Below, piece after piece: positions 33,510-42,505 of a stretch of 64,000 bases of DNA. The stretch spans positions 1 to 64,000 of the forward strand of contig JAUNGN010000004.1 in NCBI GenBank assembly GCA_030524425.1, in the 5' to 3' direction. Source of the DNA: Clostridia bacterium. GTDB taxonomy: Bacteria > Bacillota > Clostridia > Lachnospirales > CAG-274. Position 1 is the first letter of the stretch. The number at the start of each line of letters is the position of its first letter. The notes under the pieces were generated by a model that was not told the origin of the DNA, did not search any database, and worked only from the letters and a program-made list of their open reading frames with translations. Made by a program: the position numbers and the translations under genes.

Positions 33510-34043
33510 GTGAGTTATGAAGTAAAAAGCAGTGAAACAGTTTACAAAGGAAAGGTATTTAATCTTGAAAAAGATGTAATTATATTGCCTGACGGCAGAG
33601 AAACAGTTAGAGAAACAATCCGTCACGGCGGTGCGGCAGCTATGATTCCTGTTGATGATGACGGCAAAATTATTTTCGTAAGACAGTACAGACATTCTGC
33701 AAAAAGAGAAGTACTTGAAATTCCCGCAGGCACTATTGAAAACGGCGAAGACCCTTATGATTGTGCTGTAAGAGAAATACAGGAAGAAACATCATATAAG
33801 GCAGGTAAAATGACATTTCTTCTTAAAATGTATTCAGCAATAGGCTTTTGCAGTGAGGTTATACACATTTATGTTGCAGAAAACCTTGAAAAAGGTGAAT
33901 ATAATATGGATGATGACGAATTTATTACTAATGAACGCTATACCCTTGAAGAAAGCATTGAGCTTATTCATAAAGGTGAAATATGCGACAGTAAGACTAT
34001 TTCAGCAATATTTGCATATAAAGACTATATTTCCAATAAATAA
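33510..34043 (+). CDS. NUDIX hydrolase, ADP-ribose pyrophosphatase type
   Basis: This 177-residue NUDIX hydrolase probably splits ADP-ribose to AMP and ribose-5-phosphate. The NUDIX box is complete: GTIENGEDPYDCAVREIQEETSYKAG (about residues 75-100), with the REIQEE catalytic helix. The preceding VRQYRHSAKREVLEIPAG (about 57-74) and a Pro-like residue set downstream are typical of the YqkG/NudF ADP-ribose group. The start is GTG at 33510, with GGAGGTG 7 nt upstream. It is monocistronic, with a strong terminator shared with the convergent ABC transporter operon. Confidence 0.93.
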   Translation: MSYEVKSSETVYKGKVFNLEKDVIILPDGRETVRETIRHGGAAAMIPVDDDGKIIFVRQYRHSAKREVLEIPAGTIENGEDPYDCAVREIQEETSYKAGKMTFLLKMYSAIGFCSEVIHIYVAENLEKGEYNMDDDEFITNERYTLEESIELIHKGEICDSKTISAIFAYKDYISNK

Positions 34044-34049
34044 TAACCT

Positions 34050-34084
34050 AGTAGGCAGGGATTTTGATTAAATCCCTGCCTACT
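34050..34084. terminator. bidirectional terminator, NUDIX / ABC exporter
   Basis: A perfect 15-bp stem AGTAGGCAGGGATTT (34050-34064) pairs with AAATCCCTGCCTACT (34070-34084) around a 5-nt loop, between convergent genes. Confidence 0.85.
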
Positions 34085-34093
34085 CAATTATTC

Positions 34094-35824
34094 CTAACCG
34101 TTCAAAACCCAATTACCGCTCTTATTTTGCAGTTCTGTCATATGTTTATATATTCCATCAATTTTCATAAGCTCTTCAGGAGTTCCCTGTTCAGCCACAG
34201 TACCCTCAGAAAGCACAACAATCTTATCAACACCTGCCACAGTTCTCATTCTATGTGCAATAATCAGAACAGTTTTATCCTCAATAAGCCTTGACAAAGC
34301 AGACTGTATAAGAGTTTCATTTTCAACATCAAGAGATGCCGTAGCCTCGTCAAGAAGGATAACAGGAGCGTCTTTAAGAAAAGCTCTGGCAATAGATATT
34401 CTCTGTCTTTCACCTCCCGAAAGCTCACAGCCGTTTTCACCAATCATTGTATCCCAGCCATTTTCCAGTTTTTCCACAAATTCATTACAGTTTGCCAGTC
34501 TTGCAGCCTCCATTACCTCTTCATTTGTGGCATCCTTTCTTCCTATTCTGATGTTTTCCATAACTGTATTATTGAAAAGTGTTACATCCTGGAATACTAT
34601 AGAATATAATGATAATAGGGCTTCAGGCTCAATATTTGATATATCCATACCTCCCAGTGTAATTTTGCCCTTGTCAATATCCCAAAAACGTGCCGCAAGC
34701 CTTGATACGGTTGTTTTACCGCCTCCCGAAGGTCCGACAAGTGCTGTAACCTGTCCCTGCTTAGCCGTAAATGAAACATCCTTTAAAATAGTTTCTCCTG
34801 TATTGTAAGAAAAGCCTGCCTTATCAAAAACAATATCATAACCCTTATTACTTAAAACTTCATTACCGCTTTGAATAGGATGATAAAGAATTTCATTCAT
34901 TCTCGATACATTTGTACGGGTAGAAATAATAGCGGCCAGATTTTGTAACGATGTCTGTAACGGATCATAAAGCCTTGATGCAACCAATAAAAACATAAAA
35001 AACATAAGTATGTCAATACTGCCCTTAATAAGAAGTATTGAACCCATTAATGCAACAGTTGCAATACCAAGCTTTAAAATAAGCTGTGCAGACACAACAA
35101 ATACTGCTGTTCCAAGTTCAGAAATAATAGCCCTTACTTCCACTGCCTTAATTTTAGAGTCAAGACCTTCAAGATATTTTTCCTCTGCATTGTTTGACTT
35201 AATATCTCTCACAGCTTCAAGACACTCCTGAATGCCGTCGGCACAGGCAAGCTTTGCTGCTGTTTGCTTTTGATTTAAACTATCCTGGGCTTTAGTTGAT
35301 AAAAACACAATAGCAAATGACACAGGCACAACCCATACGGCAGCCAAAGCCATTTTAAAGTCAAATACAAATAAGCTTACTGAAATTATAACAGTAGATA
35401 TCATTGAACCAATAAACTCAGGTATATAGTGAGAAAAAGAAGTTTCAAGTGTAGTACAGTCTGCCATTATTGTATTGGTTAAATCAGCCAAATCCTTTTT
35501 GCCAAAAAAGGATAAGGGTATTTTTCTTAGTCTTTCAGCAAGAGAAATACGTCTTACTCCGGTTTCAATATATGTAGCAAGAAATGTTGCATTATACTGA
35601 AATGTATATGTTATAAATATAAACAAAACACAAAACATAACACCTATAATATACACAGGTATATTTACATTGTTACTGCTAATTAAATCACCCGCAAGCC
35701 TATACAAAAGTCCTACAGGCAGCATAAGAGCTATGTTTGATATGACACATGAAATGCAGGCTTTAATCAAATCCTTTGCTCCCTGCCTTGATAACGCAAA
35801 TGTTTTTTGAATTTTATTAAGCAT
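34094..35824 (-). CDS. ABC exporter half-transporter (second subunit)
   Basis: This 576-residue protein has an N-terminal six-helix exporter membrane domain (about residues 15-310) and a C-terminal ATPase domain with Walker A VGPSGGGKTTVSRLA (about 362-376), signature ELSGGERQRISIARAF (about 462-477), Walker B VILLDEATASLD (about 482-493) and the H-loop His in IIAHRMRT. All catalytic residues are present. ATG at 35824 has AAAGGAG upstream. The partner gene ends 2 bp before it, so the two probably form a heterodimer. The substrate is unknown: a drug, peptide or siderophore exporter of the MsbA/IrtAB class are all possible. Confidence 0.9.
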   Translation of the reverse strand: MLNKIQKTFALSRQGAKDLIKACISCVISNIALMLPVGLLYRLAGDLISSNNVNIPVYIIGVMFCVLFIFITYTFQYNATFLATYIETGVRRISLAERLRKIPLSFFGKKDLADLTNTIMADCTTLETSFSHYIPEFIGSMISTVIISVSLFVFDFKMALAAVWVVPVSFAIVFLSTKAQDSLNQKQTAAKLACADGIQECLEAVRDIKSNNAEEKYLEGLDSKIKAVEVRAIISELGTAVFVVSAQLILKLGIATVALMGSILLIKGSIDILMFFMFLLVASRLYDPLQTSLQNLAAIISTRTNVSRMNEILYHPIQSGNEVLSNKGYDIVFDKAGFSYNTGETILKDVSFTAKQGQVTALVGPSGGGKTTVSRLAARFWDIDKGKITLGGMDISNIEPEALLSLYSIVFQDVTLFNNTVMENIRIGRKDATNEEVMEAARLANCNEFVEKLENGWDTMIGENGCELSGGERQRISIARAFLKDAPVILLDEATASLDVENETLIQSALSRLIEDKTVLIIAHRMRTVAGVDKIVVLSEGTVAEQGTPEELMKIDGIYKHMTELQNKSGNWVLNG

Positions 35825-35826
35825 AA

Positions 35827-37596
35827 TCAATTCTCCTTTCCAACCTTCCACTGAACAGAGGTCTGATAATTATTCCACATATTTGCATAAATGGAATTAT
35901 TATTAAGCAGTTCAATGTGACTGCCCTGTTCATTAATTTTTCCATCCTTTACAACAAATATTTTATCAGCATCCACAACAGTAGATAATCTGTGAGCAAT
36001 CATAATTACGGTTCTGCCCTTAGCCATATTTGAAAAAGCCTGCTGCACTCTGCTTTCATTATCCGGATCAGCAAAAGCCGTAGCCTCATCTAAAATAACA
36101 ATAGGCGCATCCTTCAACATAACCCTTGCTATAGCTAATCTCTGCTGTTCTCCGCCGGAAAGGAAAACACCCTTTGTACCAATAACCGTATCAATACCCT
36201 TTGGCAGTTTTTCAACAATATCCATACACTGAGCTTGCTTTAAAGCCTCAATGACCTGTTCTCTTGCAGCCTCAGGTCTTGACAGCCTTACATTTTCAAG
36301 TACAGACATTTTTAAAAGCTTACTGTTTTGAAACACAAAGGCAACTTTATTCATAAGTTCCTTTTTGGGAATATCTTTTATATTTACTCCGCCAATAAAT
36401 ATACTGCCTTTTTTTACATCAAAAAATCGGGATATAAGACTTGCAAGTGTTGACTTGCCTCCCCCTGACGGACCCACAAATGCTGCTGTTTCCCCTGCAT
36501 TGATTTTAAGCGACACATTGTTGATTACATCGTTTTTGCCATCATAACTGAATGTAACATTTTTAAGCTCAACGGAATTATCCTTTATATTGACACTCTT
36601 ATCTGTTTCGGACAAGGGTTCTAAATTCAATACACCCTCTATTCTTTCTATAGCATCATTTACAATCATGGTATTTTCACTTGAAAACATAATTTTTGTC
36701 AAGGTCACTGTAATTATGGGAGTAATAATTATATAAAATATAAAATTAAGCAAAAGCTCCTCATTTACTCCACCTCTTGTAAGAGCAATTACGCCAAATA
36801 TAAGAAAAGCAAAAACACCATTTATTATTGTTGTATAAAATATCATTGGTATGCGCAGCTCTTTTGTATAGGCAATAGCCCACTTTGAGTAATCATCAAT
36901 GGCAGCTTTAAATCTTCTGAATGAAAATACGGACTGACCAAAGGTTTTAACAACAGGTATGCCTCTTACATATTCCACAGCCTCATTAGACATTCTTTCA
37001 AGAGCATTCTGATATTCCTTCATTTTCTCCTGCATACCTTTACCTGTCATACACATCATTATAATAAAGGCAAGCGCTATAGGTACAAGACTTAAAATTC
37101 CCATTCTCCAGTCAAAGAACAAAAGTAAAAATAATAACCCGACAGGAGTTACAAGGGCACCTGCCCTGTCAGGGAGCTGATGAGCCAAATAGGTTTCCGT
37201 TGCGGCACTTGATTCATTTATTATTCTTCGCATTCTTCCGCTGCCAAAGCTGTCCATAAATCCCAGAGGCAGCGTAACAATATGGTGCATTGCTTTAATT
37301 CGTATGTTGGAAGCTATTCTGAAAGCACTCAAGTGTGAACACATTAAAGCACAAATATAAACAAACAGGGATATAAAGGCAAATATAACTGCCATTATGC
37401 CGTTATGCACCATATATTGTGCCTGACTGAAATCAGGTGCAATTTCCAGCACCTCCCTTATTATTTTCCATACATAAATAAAGGGCAATAAAGCAATTAA
37501 TGCACTAATTGCAGAAAGTACCCACGATGCATATGTAAGATATTTAAAATTTCCCGCATATTCCATCAATTTTGATAAATTAGATTGCTTTTTCAT
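35827..37596 (-). CDS. ABC exporter half-transporter (first subunit)
   Basis: This 589-residue half-transporter has a membrane domain (about residues 15-310) and an ATPase domain with Walker A VGPSGGGKSTLASLI (about 373-387), signature FLSGGEQQRLAIARVM (about 475-490), Walker B IVILDEATAFADPDNE (about 496-511) and H-loop IIAHRLST. Neither subunit of this pair has a degenerate site, unlike BmrCD-type heterodimers. The AFADPDNE form of the D-loop is common in IrtA/YbtP-like exporters. It is transcribed after the TetR gene and directly coupled to the second subunit. Confidence 0.9.
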   Translation of the reverse strand: MKKQSNLSKLMEYAGNFKYLTYASWVLSAISALIALLPFIYVWKIIREVLEIAPDFSQAQYMVHNGIMAVIFAFISLFVYICALMCSHLSAFRIASNIRIKAMHHIVTLPLGFMDSFGSGRMRRIINESSAATETYLAHQLPDRAGALVTPVGLLFLLLFFDWRMGILSLVPIALAFIIMMCMTGKGMQEKMKEYQNALERMSNEAVEYVRGIPVVKTFGQSVFSFRRFKAAIDDYSKWAIAYTKELRIPMIFYTTIINGVFAFLIFGVIALTRGGVNEELLLNFIFYIIITPIITVTLTKIMFSSENTMIVNDAIERIEGVLNLEPLSETDKSVNIKDNSVELKNVTFSYDGKNDVINNVSLKINAGETAAFVGPSGGGKSTLASLISRFFDVKKGSIFIGGVNIKDIPKKELMNKVAFVFQNSKLLKMSVLENVRLSRPEAAREQVIEALKQAQCMDIVEKLPKGIDTVIGTKGVFLSGGEQQRLAIARVMLKDAPIVILDEATAFADPDNESRVQQAFSNMAKGRTVIMIAHRLSTVVDADKIFVVKDGKINEQGSHIELLNNNSIYANMWNNYQTSVQWKVGKEN

Positions 37597-37670
37597 ATAA
37601 ATCCTCCATTTCAGTTAGCAAGAGCTAACTTTATTTTTAAAAATTAAGGAGCTTTTGCTCCAAAAATTTT

Positions 37671-38291
37671 CTAATCAAAATCCATTATACTTTTCCAACC
37701 TGCCGTATAAAATGCTCTAAGCTCCTTAACATAGCTTTTAGCCTGTTTTTTAGGCATATCGTGTATAATCATTTCAAAATAAGCTGAAAACATACCGCTT
37801 GCCAATATATGTACAAGAGAGGGATCTATATTATTAACTCTCCTTCCAATATCTCGCAGCACATTCATAAACCGATAAGTAGCATCAACTTCAATTTCTA
37901 CCATTTCATGCATAAAGCTTTCATATTTTGTGCCCTCACTGCAGCACAAAATCAGCTTAAAATCGTCAAAATGGTCATACATATAATCAACCATATTATC
38001 CATACAGTCCCCTGATATATTGCCCATTTCCTTTGGTTGTTCTTCTGCAGGCAAATCAGCAAAGGTGTTTTGTGCCATCTTATATCTTGTCATACAAACT
38101 TCGGCACTTTCACCTACAAGGCAGTCAAAAAGCTCTTCTTTACTCTTAAAATAGCCATAAAAAGCCCCTGTGGTTACATTTGCTTCCTTTGCAATATTTC
38201 TGAGAGAAGCAGAACGAAAGCCTTTTTCAAGAAATTCTTTTTTGCCTGCCGACAAAATATTTTTTAATGTAGTAGCTTCTAATTCACTCAA
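37671..38291 (-). CDS. TetR family regulator of the ABC exporter
   Basis: This 206-residue TetR-type repressor has its helix-turn-helix at about residues 8-55: ILSAGKKEFLEKGFRSASLRNIAKEANVTTGAFYGYFKSKEELFDCLV. The rest is an all-helical ligand domain. The only suitable start is TTG at 38291, with GGAGG 7 nt upstream. It lies immediately before the two exporter genes in the same direction, and a 28-bp near-perfect palindrome 14 bp upstream is its obvious operator. It therefore probably represses its own operon until the exporter substrate binds. Confidence 0.9.
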   Translation of the reverse strand: MSELEATTLKNILSAGKKEFLEKGFRSASLRNIAKEANVTTGAFYGYFKSKEELFDCLVGESAEVCMTRYKMAQNTFADLPAEEQPKEMGNISGDCMDNMVDYMYDHFDDFKLILCCSEGTKYESFMHEMVEIEVDATYRFMNVLRDIGRRVNNIDPSLVHILASGMFSAYFEMIIHDMPKKQAKSYVKELRAFYTAGWKSIMDFD

Positions 38292-38304
38292 AGGTATACC
38301 TCCA

Positions 38305-38332
38305 TATAACAGTGTTATATAACACCGTTATA
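38305..38332. promoter_or_regulatory. TetR operator palindrome
   Basis: This 28-bp inverted repeat has arms TATAAC-a-GTGTTAT / ATAACAC-c-GTTATA with one mismatched pair. It lies directly upstream of the tetR ribosome binding site. Confidence 0.8.
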
Positions 38333-38390
38333 ATATCATTTATTTATAACTTTGTCAATACCGTTTTTTCATAAATAATACAAATATCTA

Positions 38391-38420
38391 TTGACATCAC
38401 TTAATATATAGATGTATACT
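38391..38420 (+). promoter_or_regulatory. promoter of the DUF6110 / P-type ATPase operon
   Basis: TTGACA (38391-38396), an 18-bp spacer and TATACT (38415-38420) form the promoter. A TTAGT-N4-ACTAA dyad (38430-38443) and a second ACTAAC (38458-38463) lie just after the predicted start. Confidence 0.65.
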
Positions 38421-38490
38421 AATATAGAATTAGTCGATACTAACTCATTTAACCGCAACTAACCAAATATTAAAGAAAAGAGGAATTTAT

Positions 38491-38733
38491 ATGTTATCAA
38501 AATGCTTAAAAAGCTGTAAATTTATATGTTTTACCTGTGGTGCCGTAACAGCAATTATCGGCAGCAGGGTTTTAAAAAGTGAAAAAACAAGAAAAGCCTG
38601 TGTACAGGGTCTTGCAAAGGGTATGAAGCTTAAACACGATGCACAGGTCACACTCCAAAATATGAAGGAAGAGGCACAGGACATATTCTGCGATGCTATG
38701 CAGGAAGCAGACATTGAGGAAGATGCTGAGTAA
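38491..38733 (+). CDS. DUF6110 family small protein
   Basis: This 80-residue protein has an N-terminal hydrophobic segment (FICFTCGAVTAIIGSRVL, residues about 10-27) followed by an amphipathic, charged helix (SEKTRKACVQGLAKGMKLKHDAQVTLQNMKEEAQDI). It matches the small DUF6110-type proteins that are regularly encoded just before heavy-metal P-type ATPases in clostridia; their role is unknown. Here the ATPase gene starts 14 bp downstream. The helical tail and single membrane anchor would suit an accessory subunit. There is no metal-binding motif beyond scattered Cys residues (positions 5, 9, 13, 16). Confidence 0.75.
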   Translation: MLSKCLKSCKFICFTCGAVTAIIGSRVLKSEKTRKACVQGLAKGMKLKHDAQVTLQNMKEEAQDIFCDAMQEADIEEDAE

Positions 38734-38747
38734 AGAGGGTGATGTAT

Positions 38748-40829
38748 TTGAAATATCAAATCATTTATGATAAGCCGGGCCGTATCAGAATAAGGCTGAC
38801 AGGCTGCAATATTTCAAGGGAACAGGCATCAGGCATTACTTCAATCCTGCTGAATACAAAAGGCGTTTTATCCGCTGATGTTACATATATAAACGGAGGT
38901 ATTCTCATATATTACAAAAAGGGATTCAGGGATAGTATTTTAAATACTGTCTCTGCCTTAAGTAAAAGAGAAATACCTTTAATCAGTAACGAAAATGAAA
39001 ACTCATTAAGAGAGCTTGACGATAACTTTAAGCGCTCATTACTTAAAATGATAGGCAAAAATTTTGTATACAAAGCTTTTGTTCCTGCTCCCTTAAGATT
39101 TCTGCTTACATTAAAGCGAGCAAAGGGATATGTTGAAAAGGGACTTTCAAGTCTTGGCAGCGGCAGACTTGACGTTGCTGTTCTTGATGCTGTTTCAATA
39201 TCCGCTTCTATTGCTTCAGGCTCCTATTCTACTGCAAATTCCATTATGTTCTTACTTGGCATTTCGGGTCTGCTTGAGGATTATACCCACAAAAAGGCTA
39301 AAGCCTCCCTTGCTCAAAGCCTGTTTGTAAATGTGGATAAGGTATGGCTTGTTACTGAAAAAGAAGATATTTCAATACCATTATCTCAAATTAATACAGG
39401 TGATAAAATCCGTGTACGTTCAGGTGCTATGATACCCGTTGACGGTGAAGTTACAGAGGGTGAAGCTCTGGTCAATGAAGCCTCTATGACAGGCGAACCT
39501 CTTCCTGTTTTACGTAACAGAGGCAGCAGCGTATATGCGGGCACAGTAATTGAAGAAGGAAACATTACTGTTGAAGTAAGAGTACTGCCTGACAATTCGA
39601 GAATACAAAAAATTGTTTCCATGATTGATGAATCTGAAGCATTAAAGGCAGGAATACAAAGCCGTGCGGAAAAACTGGCAGATGCTATTGTTCCCTTCAG
39701 CCTTTTAACTGCCTTATCCGCACTTGCCTTTACACGTAATGTAAGCAAGGCACTTTCCGTTTTAATGGTAGACTATTCCTGCGCAATAAAGCTTTCTTCA
39801 CCGATTTGTATTATTTCAGCAATGCGTGAGGCAACAAATTACAGCATAATGATTAAAGGAGGAAAACACCTTGAAAGCTATGCTCAGGCTGATACAATAA
39901 TTTTTGATAAGACGGGCACACTTACAAATACCTGTCCTAAAGTTACTAAAATTATAGGCTTTAACGGCTATGACAGAAACAGCGTTCTTAAAATTTCAGC
40001 CTGTATAGAAGAACACTTTCCTCATAGTATAGCAAGAGCAGTTGTTCATCAGGCAGAGCTGGAAGGCTTGCACCATGAAGAAGAACATGCAGATGTTGAA
40101 TATGTCGTTGCCCACGGTATAGCTACTCACTTAAACGGAGAAAGAACATTAATAGGCAGCTCACATTTTCTCTTTGAAGATGAAGGCATTGAAATTAACA
40201 ATGAAATTAAAGAGGTAATAAAAAGGGAGGAAGCAGGCTGTTCAGCCCTTTATCTTTCAATAGGCAGTAAACTTGTAGGTATGATTTGTATAACCGATCC
40301 TATAAGAGAAGAGGCTGTTGACGTAATTAAGGCGCTTAAAAAACATGGCTTTAAACGAATAATTATGCTTACCGGTGACAGTGAAGCTGCCGCAAAGGCA
40401 GCCTGTGAAAAGCTGGGGATAACAGAATACAGAGCACAGGTATTGCCTGAGGACAAAGCCAATGTTGTTGCCTCTCTGAAAAATAAAGGACATAAGGTAG
40501 TTATGGTAGGCGATGGTATAAATGATTCACCTGCCCTTTCAGCTGCCGATGTTTCCGTGGCTATGAAATCCGCATCTGATATTGCAAGAGAAGTTGCCGA
40601 TATTTCCCTGCTTTCAGAGGATTTAATGAAACTTATAACATTAAGAAAACTAAGTACAAGCCTTTTTGCAAGAATAAAAAGCAATCACAGCTTTATTATA
40701 GGATTTAATACTATGCTGATTATTGGCGGAGTATGCGGAATACTCACTCCTGCCTCATCGGCCCTTTTGCATAATGTTTCTACAACAGCAATAAGCGGAT
40801 TAAGTATGCGCCCCTGCTTAACCAAATAA
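38748..40829 (+). CDS. heavy-metal P1B-type ATPase with atypical metal motif
   Basis: This 693-residue P-type ATPase has an N-terminal HMA-like fold without the CxxC metal site (YQIIYDKPGRIRIRLTG), membrane helices around residues 135-190, the TGEP dephosphorylation loop (about 248), membrane helices 300-355, the phosphorylation site DKTGTLT (about 387-393), TGDS (about 545) and GDGINDSPAL (about 588), then a C-terminal helix pair. The usual membrane metal motif CPC/SPC is replaced by YSCAIKLSSP (about 343), so the transported ion is uncertain. TTG 38748 fits the family start (MKYQI) and the GAGGGTGAT site; ATG 38742 is the alternative. Confidence 0.88.
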   Translation: MKYQIIYDKPGRIRIRLTGCNISREQASGITSILLNTKGVLSADVTYINGGILIYYKKGFRDSILNTVSALSKREIPLISNENENSLRELDDNFKRSLLKMIGKNFVYKAFVPAPLRFLLTLKRAKGYVEKGLSSLGSGRLDVAVLDAVSISASIASGSYSTANSIMFLLGISGLLEDYTHKKAKASLAQSLFVNVDKVWLVTEKEDISIPLSQINTGDKIRVRSGAMIPVDGEVTEGEALVNEASMTGEPLPVLRNRGSSVYAGTVIEEGNITVEVRVLPDNSRIQKIVSMIDESEALKAGIQSRAEKLADAIVPFSLLTALSALAFTRNVSKALSVLMVDYSCAIKLSSPICIISAMREATNYSIMIKGGKHLESYAQADTIIFDKTGTLTNTCPKVTKIIGFNGYDRNSVLKISACIEEHFPHSIARAVVHQAELEGLHHEEEHADVEYVVAHGIATHLNGERTLIGSSHFLFEDEGIEINNEIKEVIKREEAGCSALYLSIGSKLVGMICITDPIREEAVDVIKALKKHGFKRIIMLTGDSEAAAKAACEKLGITEYRAQVLPEDKANVVASLKNKGHKVVMVGDGINDSPALSAADVSVAMKSASDIAREVADISLLSEDLMKLITLRKLSTSLFARIKSNHSFIIGFNTMLIIGGVCGILTPASSALLHNVSTTAISGLSMRPCLTK

Positions 40830-40882
40830 TAACAAAATCAGCTGCCGCAAAAACTTTCGGGTTTATCAAAATCTGCAACAAA

Positions 40883-40908
40883 AAGGAGCTTTCCCGTGAA
40901 AGCTCCTT
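40883..40908. terminator. bidirectional terminator, P-type ATPase / mazF
   Basis: AAGGAGCTTTC (40883-40893) pairs perfectly with GAAAGCTCCTT (40898-40908) around CCGT, with an A-run on one side and T-rich DNA on the other. It lies between convergent genes. Confidence 0.85.
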
Positions 40909-40918
40909 ATGTAATATC

Positions 40919-41263
40919 CTATTGCAGTCCTAAACTGATTACAAGACCTTTATTTACCTTATCCATCATAACAGCATCAAGAAAGCCGATTTTTTCCCTT
41001 AATCTGCGTTTATCAATAGTCCTCAGCTGTTCAAGCAGTATAACAGAATCCTTGCTTAGGGAATAGTGTCTGCAGTCTATCTCTATATGAGTCGGCATTT
41101 TAGCCTTATTCATCTGAGATGTAATTGCTGCACATATAACCGTAGGCGAATATCTGTTGCCCACATCATTTTGAATAATAAGTACAGGTCTTATACCACC
41201 CTGTTCCGAACCTATAACAGGGCTAAGATCGGCATAAAAAATATCTCCTCTTTTAACAATCAT
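40919..41263 (-). CDS. MazF/NdoA-type mRNA interferase without antitoxin
   Basis: This 114-residue PemK/MazF toxin cuts single-stranded RNA at short sequences. It begins [33 protein letters not shown], with the family core Arg in GGIRPVLI and the Thr/Ser in [18 protein letters not shown] (about residues 48-65), and ends in the [14 protein letters not shown] helix, matching B. subtilis NdoA closely. ATG 41263 has AAGGTG upstream; the frame is open to 41314. In Bacillus the order is alr-ndoAI-ndoA. Here alr ends only 69 bp upstream and no antitoxin gene fits between, so it is an orphan or uses an antitoxin encoded elsewhere. Confidence 0.9.
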   Translation of the reverse strand: MIVKRGDIFYADLSPVIGSEQGGIRPVLIIQNDVGNRYSPTVICAAITSQMNKAKMPTHIEIDCRHYSLSKDSVILLEQLRTIDKRRLREKIGFLDAVMMDKVNKGLVISLGLQ

Positions 41264-41332
41264 ATTATCACACCTTATTTGGTAAAATTTTTTCTTATGT
41301 GATAGTCTTGACAATTAAAAAATTTTTATACC

Positions 41333-42490
41333 TTAGTTGCTCTTCTTTGTATTTATAATCTCACCATTTTTAACATAAACTCTTGGCACTCTCTTTCCTA
41401 CATTACACACAATTTCATAATTAATAGTTCCTGCAATTTTTGCAAGCTCCTCTGCCGACACGGTATTGTTGCCGTCACTTCCCATAATTATGACACTGTC
41501 TCCTGCTTTCGCATCCGGTACATCAGATACATCAATCATCATCTGATCCATGCACACACGGCCTATGACAGGGGCATAGCAGCCGTTTACTATAACTCTT
41601 GCCTTATTTGAAAAGGCTCTGGAATAGCCGTCGGCATATCCGATAGGTATAGTTGCTACCTTTGTTTTGTGTGTGGTGAAGTAAGTTCTGCCATAACCTA
41701 CACTAACATTTTCCTCCAATAATTTGACATAGCTTATTTGTGATTTCAGACTCATTGCCGGTATTAAATTAACCGGATGAGTTACCTCACTGCCGGGGTA
41801 CATACCATATGTAATAATACCTGAACGCACCATATCAAGCTGCAGATTCGGCATATCCAAAATAGCGGCACTGTTGGCGCAATGTCTTATAAATCCTTTG
41901 TACCCCTTATCATTTAACTTATCTGTTACAAATCTGAACTTTTTATACTGAACCATCGTAAAGGTTTTATCTCTGTCATCAGCTGAAGCAAAATGAGTAA
42001 AAATACCCGTTACCTTTAAATTAGGAAGCTTAAAAATTTTTTCAATTTCATCAATACTTTCGTCAATGGGCAAAAAACCGATTCTGCTCATACCCGTATC
42101 AATTTTAATATGTACAAGAGCAGTTTTACCGAGTTTAACAGCAATATCAGACATAAGCTTTGCAGTCTCGTATCTAAATATTGCCTGTGTAAGTCCGTAA
42201 TTAACAACAGTTTCAAGCTGTCCTTCAACAGTGTTTCCTAAAATAAGAACAGGCACCTGAATACTCCACTGTCTGATTTGCACACCTTCATCACAAGTGG
42301 CAACTGCAAGCTGGTCAGCACCGTTATACAGACAAACTTTTGATACCTCTTCGGCACCGTGACCATAGGCATCTGCCTTAACTACTGCAAGAAGCCGTGT
42401 GCCGGCTTTTATCCTTTTTCTTATTTCTCTTATGTTATTACCAATGGCATCAAGATTTATTTCTGCCAGTAATCTGTGGTATTCATACAT
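41333..42490 (-). CDS. alr: alanine racemase
   Basis: This enzyme interconverts L- and D-alanine for peptidoglycan. The 385-residue fold-type III PLP enzyme has the PLP Lys in LAVVKADAYGHGAEEV (about residue 39), IDTGMSRIGFLP (about 133-144), the catalytic Tyr in VSVGYGRTYFTTHK (about 265) and PVIGRVCMDQMMIDVSD (about 305-321). All key residues are present. It lies between a GerS/LolA-like lipoprotein gene upstream (15-bp gap) and the mazF-type gene downstream. Alr also supplies D-alanine for lipoteichoic acid; some clostridia use a second alr for sporulation. Confidence 0.96.
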   Translation of the reverse strand: MYEYHRLLAEINLDAIGNNIREIRKRIKAGTRLLAVVKADAYGHGAEEVSKVCLYNGADQLAVATCDEGVQIRQWSIQVPVLILGNTVEGQLETVVNYGLTQAIFRYETAKLMSDIAVKLGKTALVHIKIDTGMSRIGFLPIDESIDEIEKIFKLPNLKVTGIFTHFASADDRDKTFTMVQYKKFRFVTDKLNDKGYKGFIRHCANSAAILDMPNLQLDMVRSGIITYGMYPGSEVTHPVNLIPAMSLKSQISYVKLLEENVSVGYGRTYFTTHKTKVATIPIGYADGYSRAFSNKARVIVNGCYAPVIGRVCMDQMMIDVSDVPDAKAGDSVIIMGSDGNNTVSAEELAKIAGTINYEIVCNVGKRVPRVYVKNGEIINTKKSN

Positions 42491-42505
42491 CTATAATCAT
42501 ACTCC

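Noticed and set aside
38487..38759. Minus-strand open frame over the DUF6110 gene
   Set aside because: The plus-strand gene has a promoter, a ribosome binding site and a coupled ATPase; the minus frame has none.
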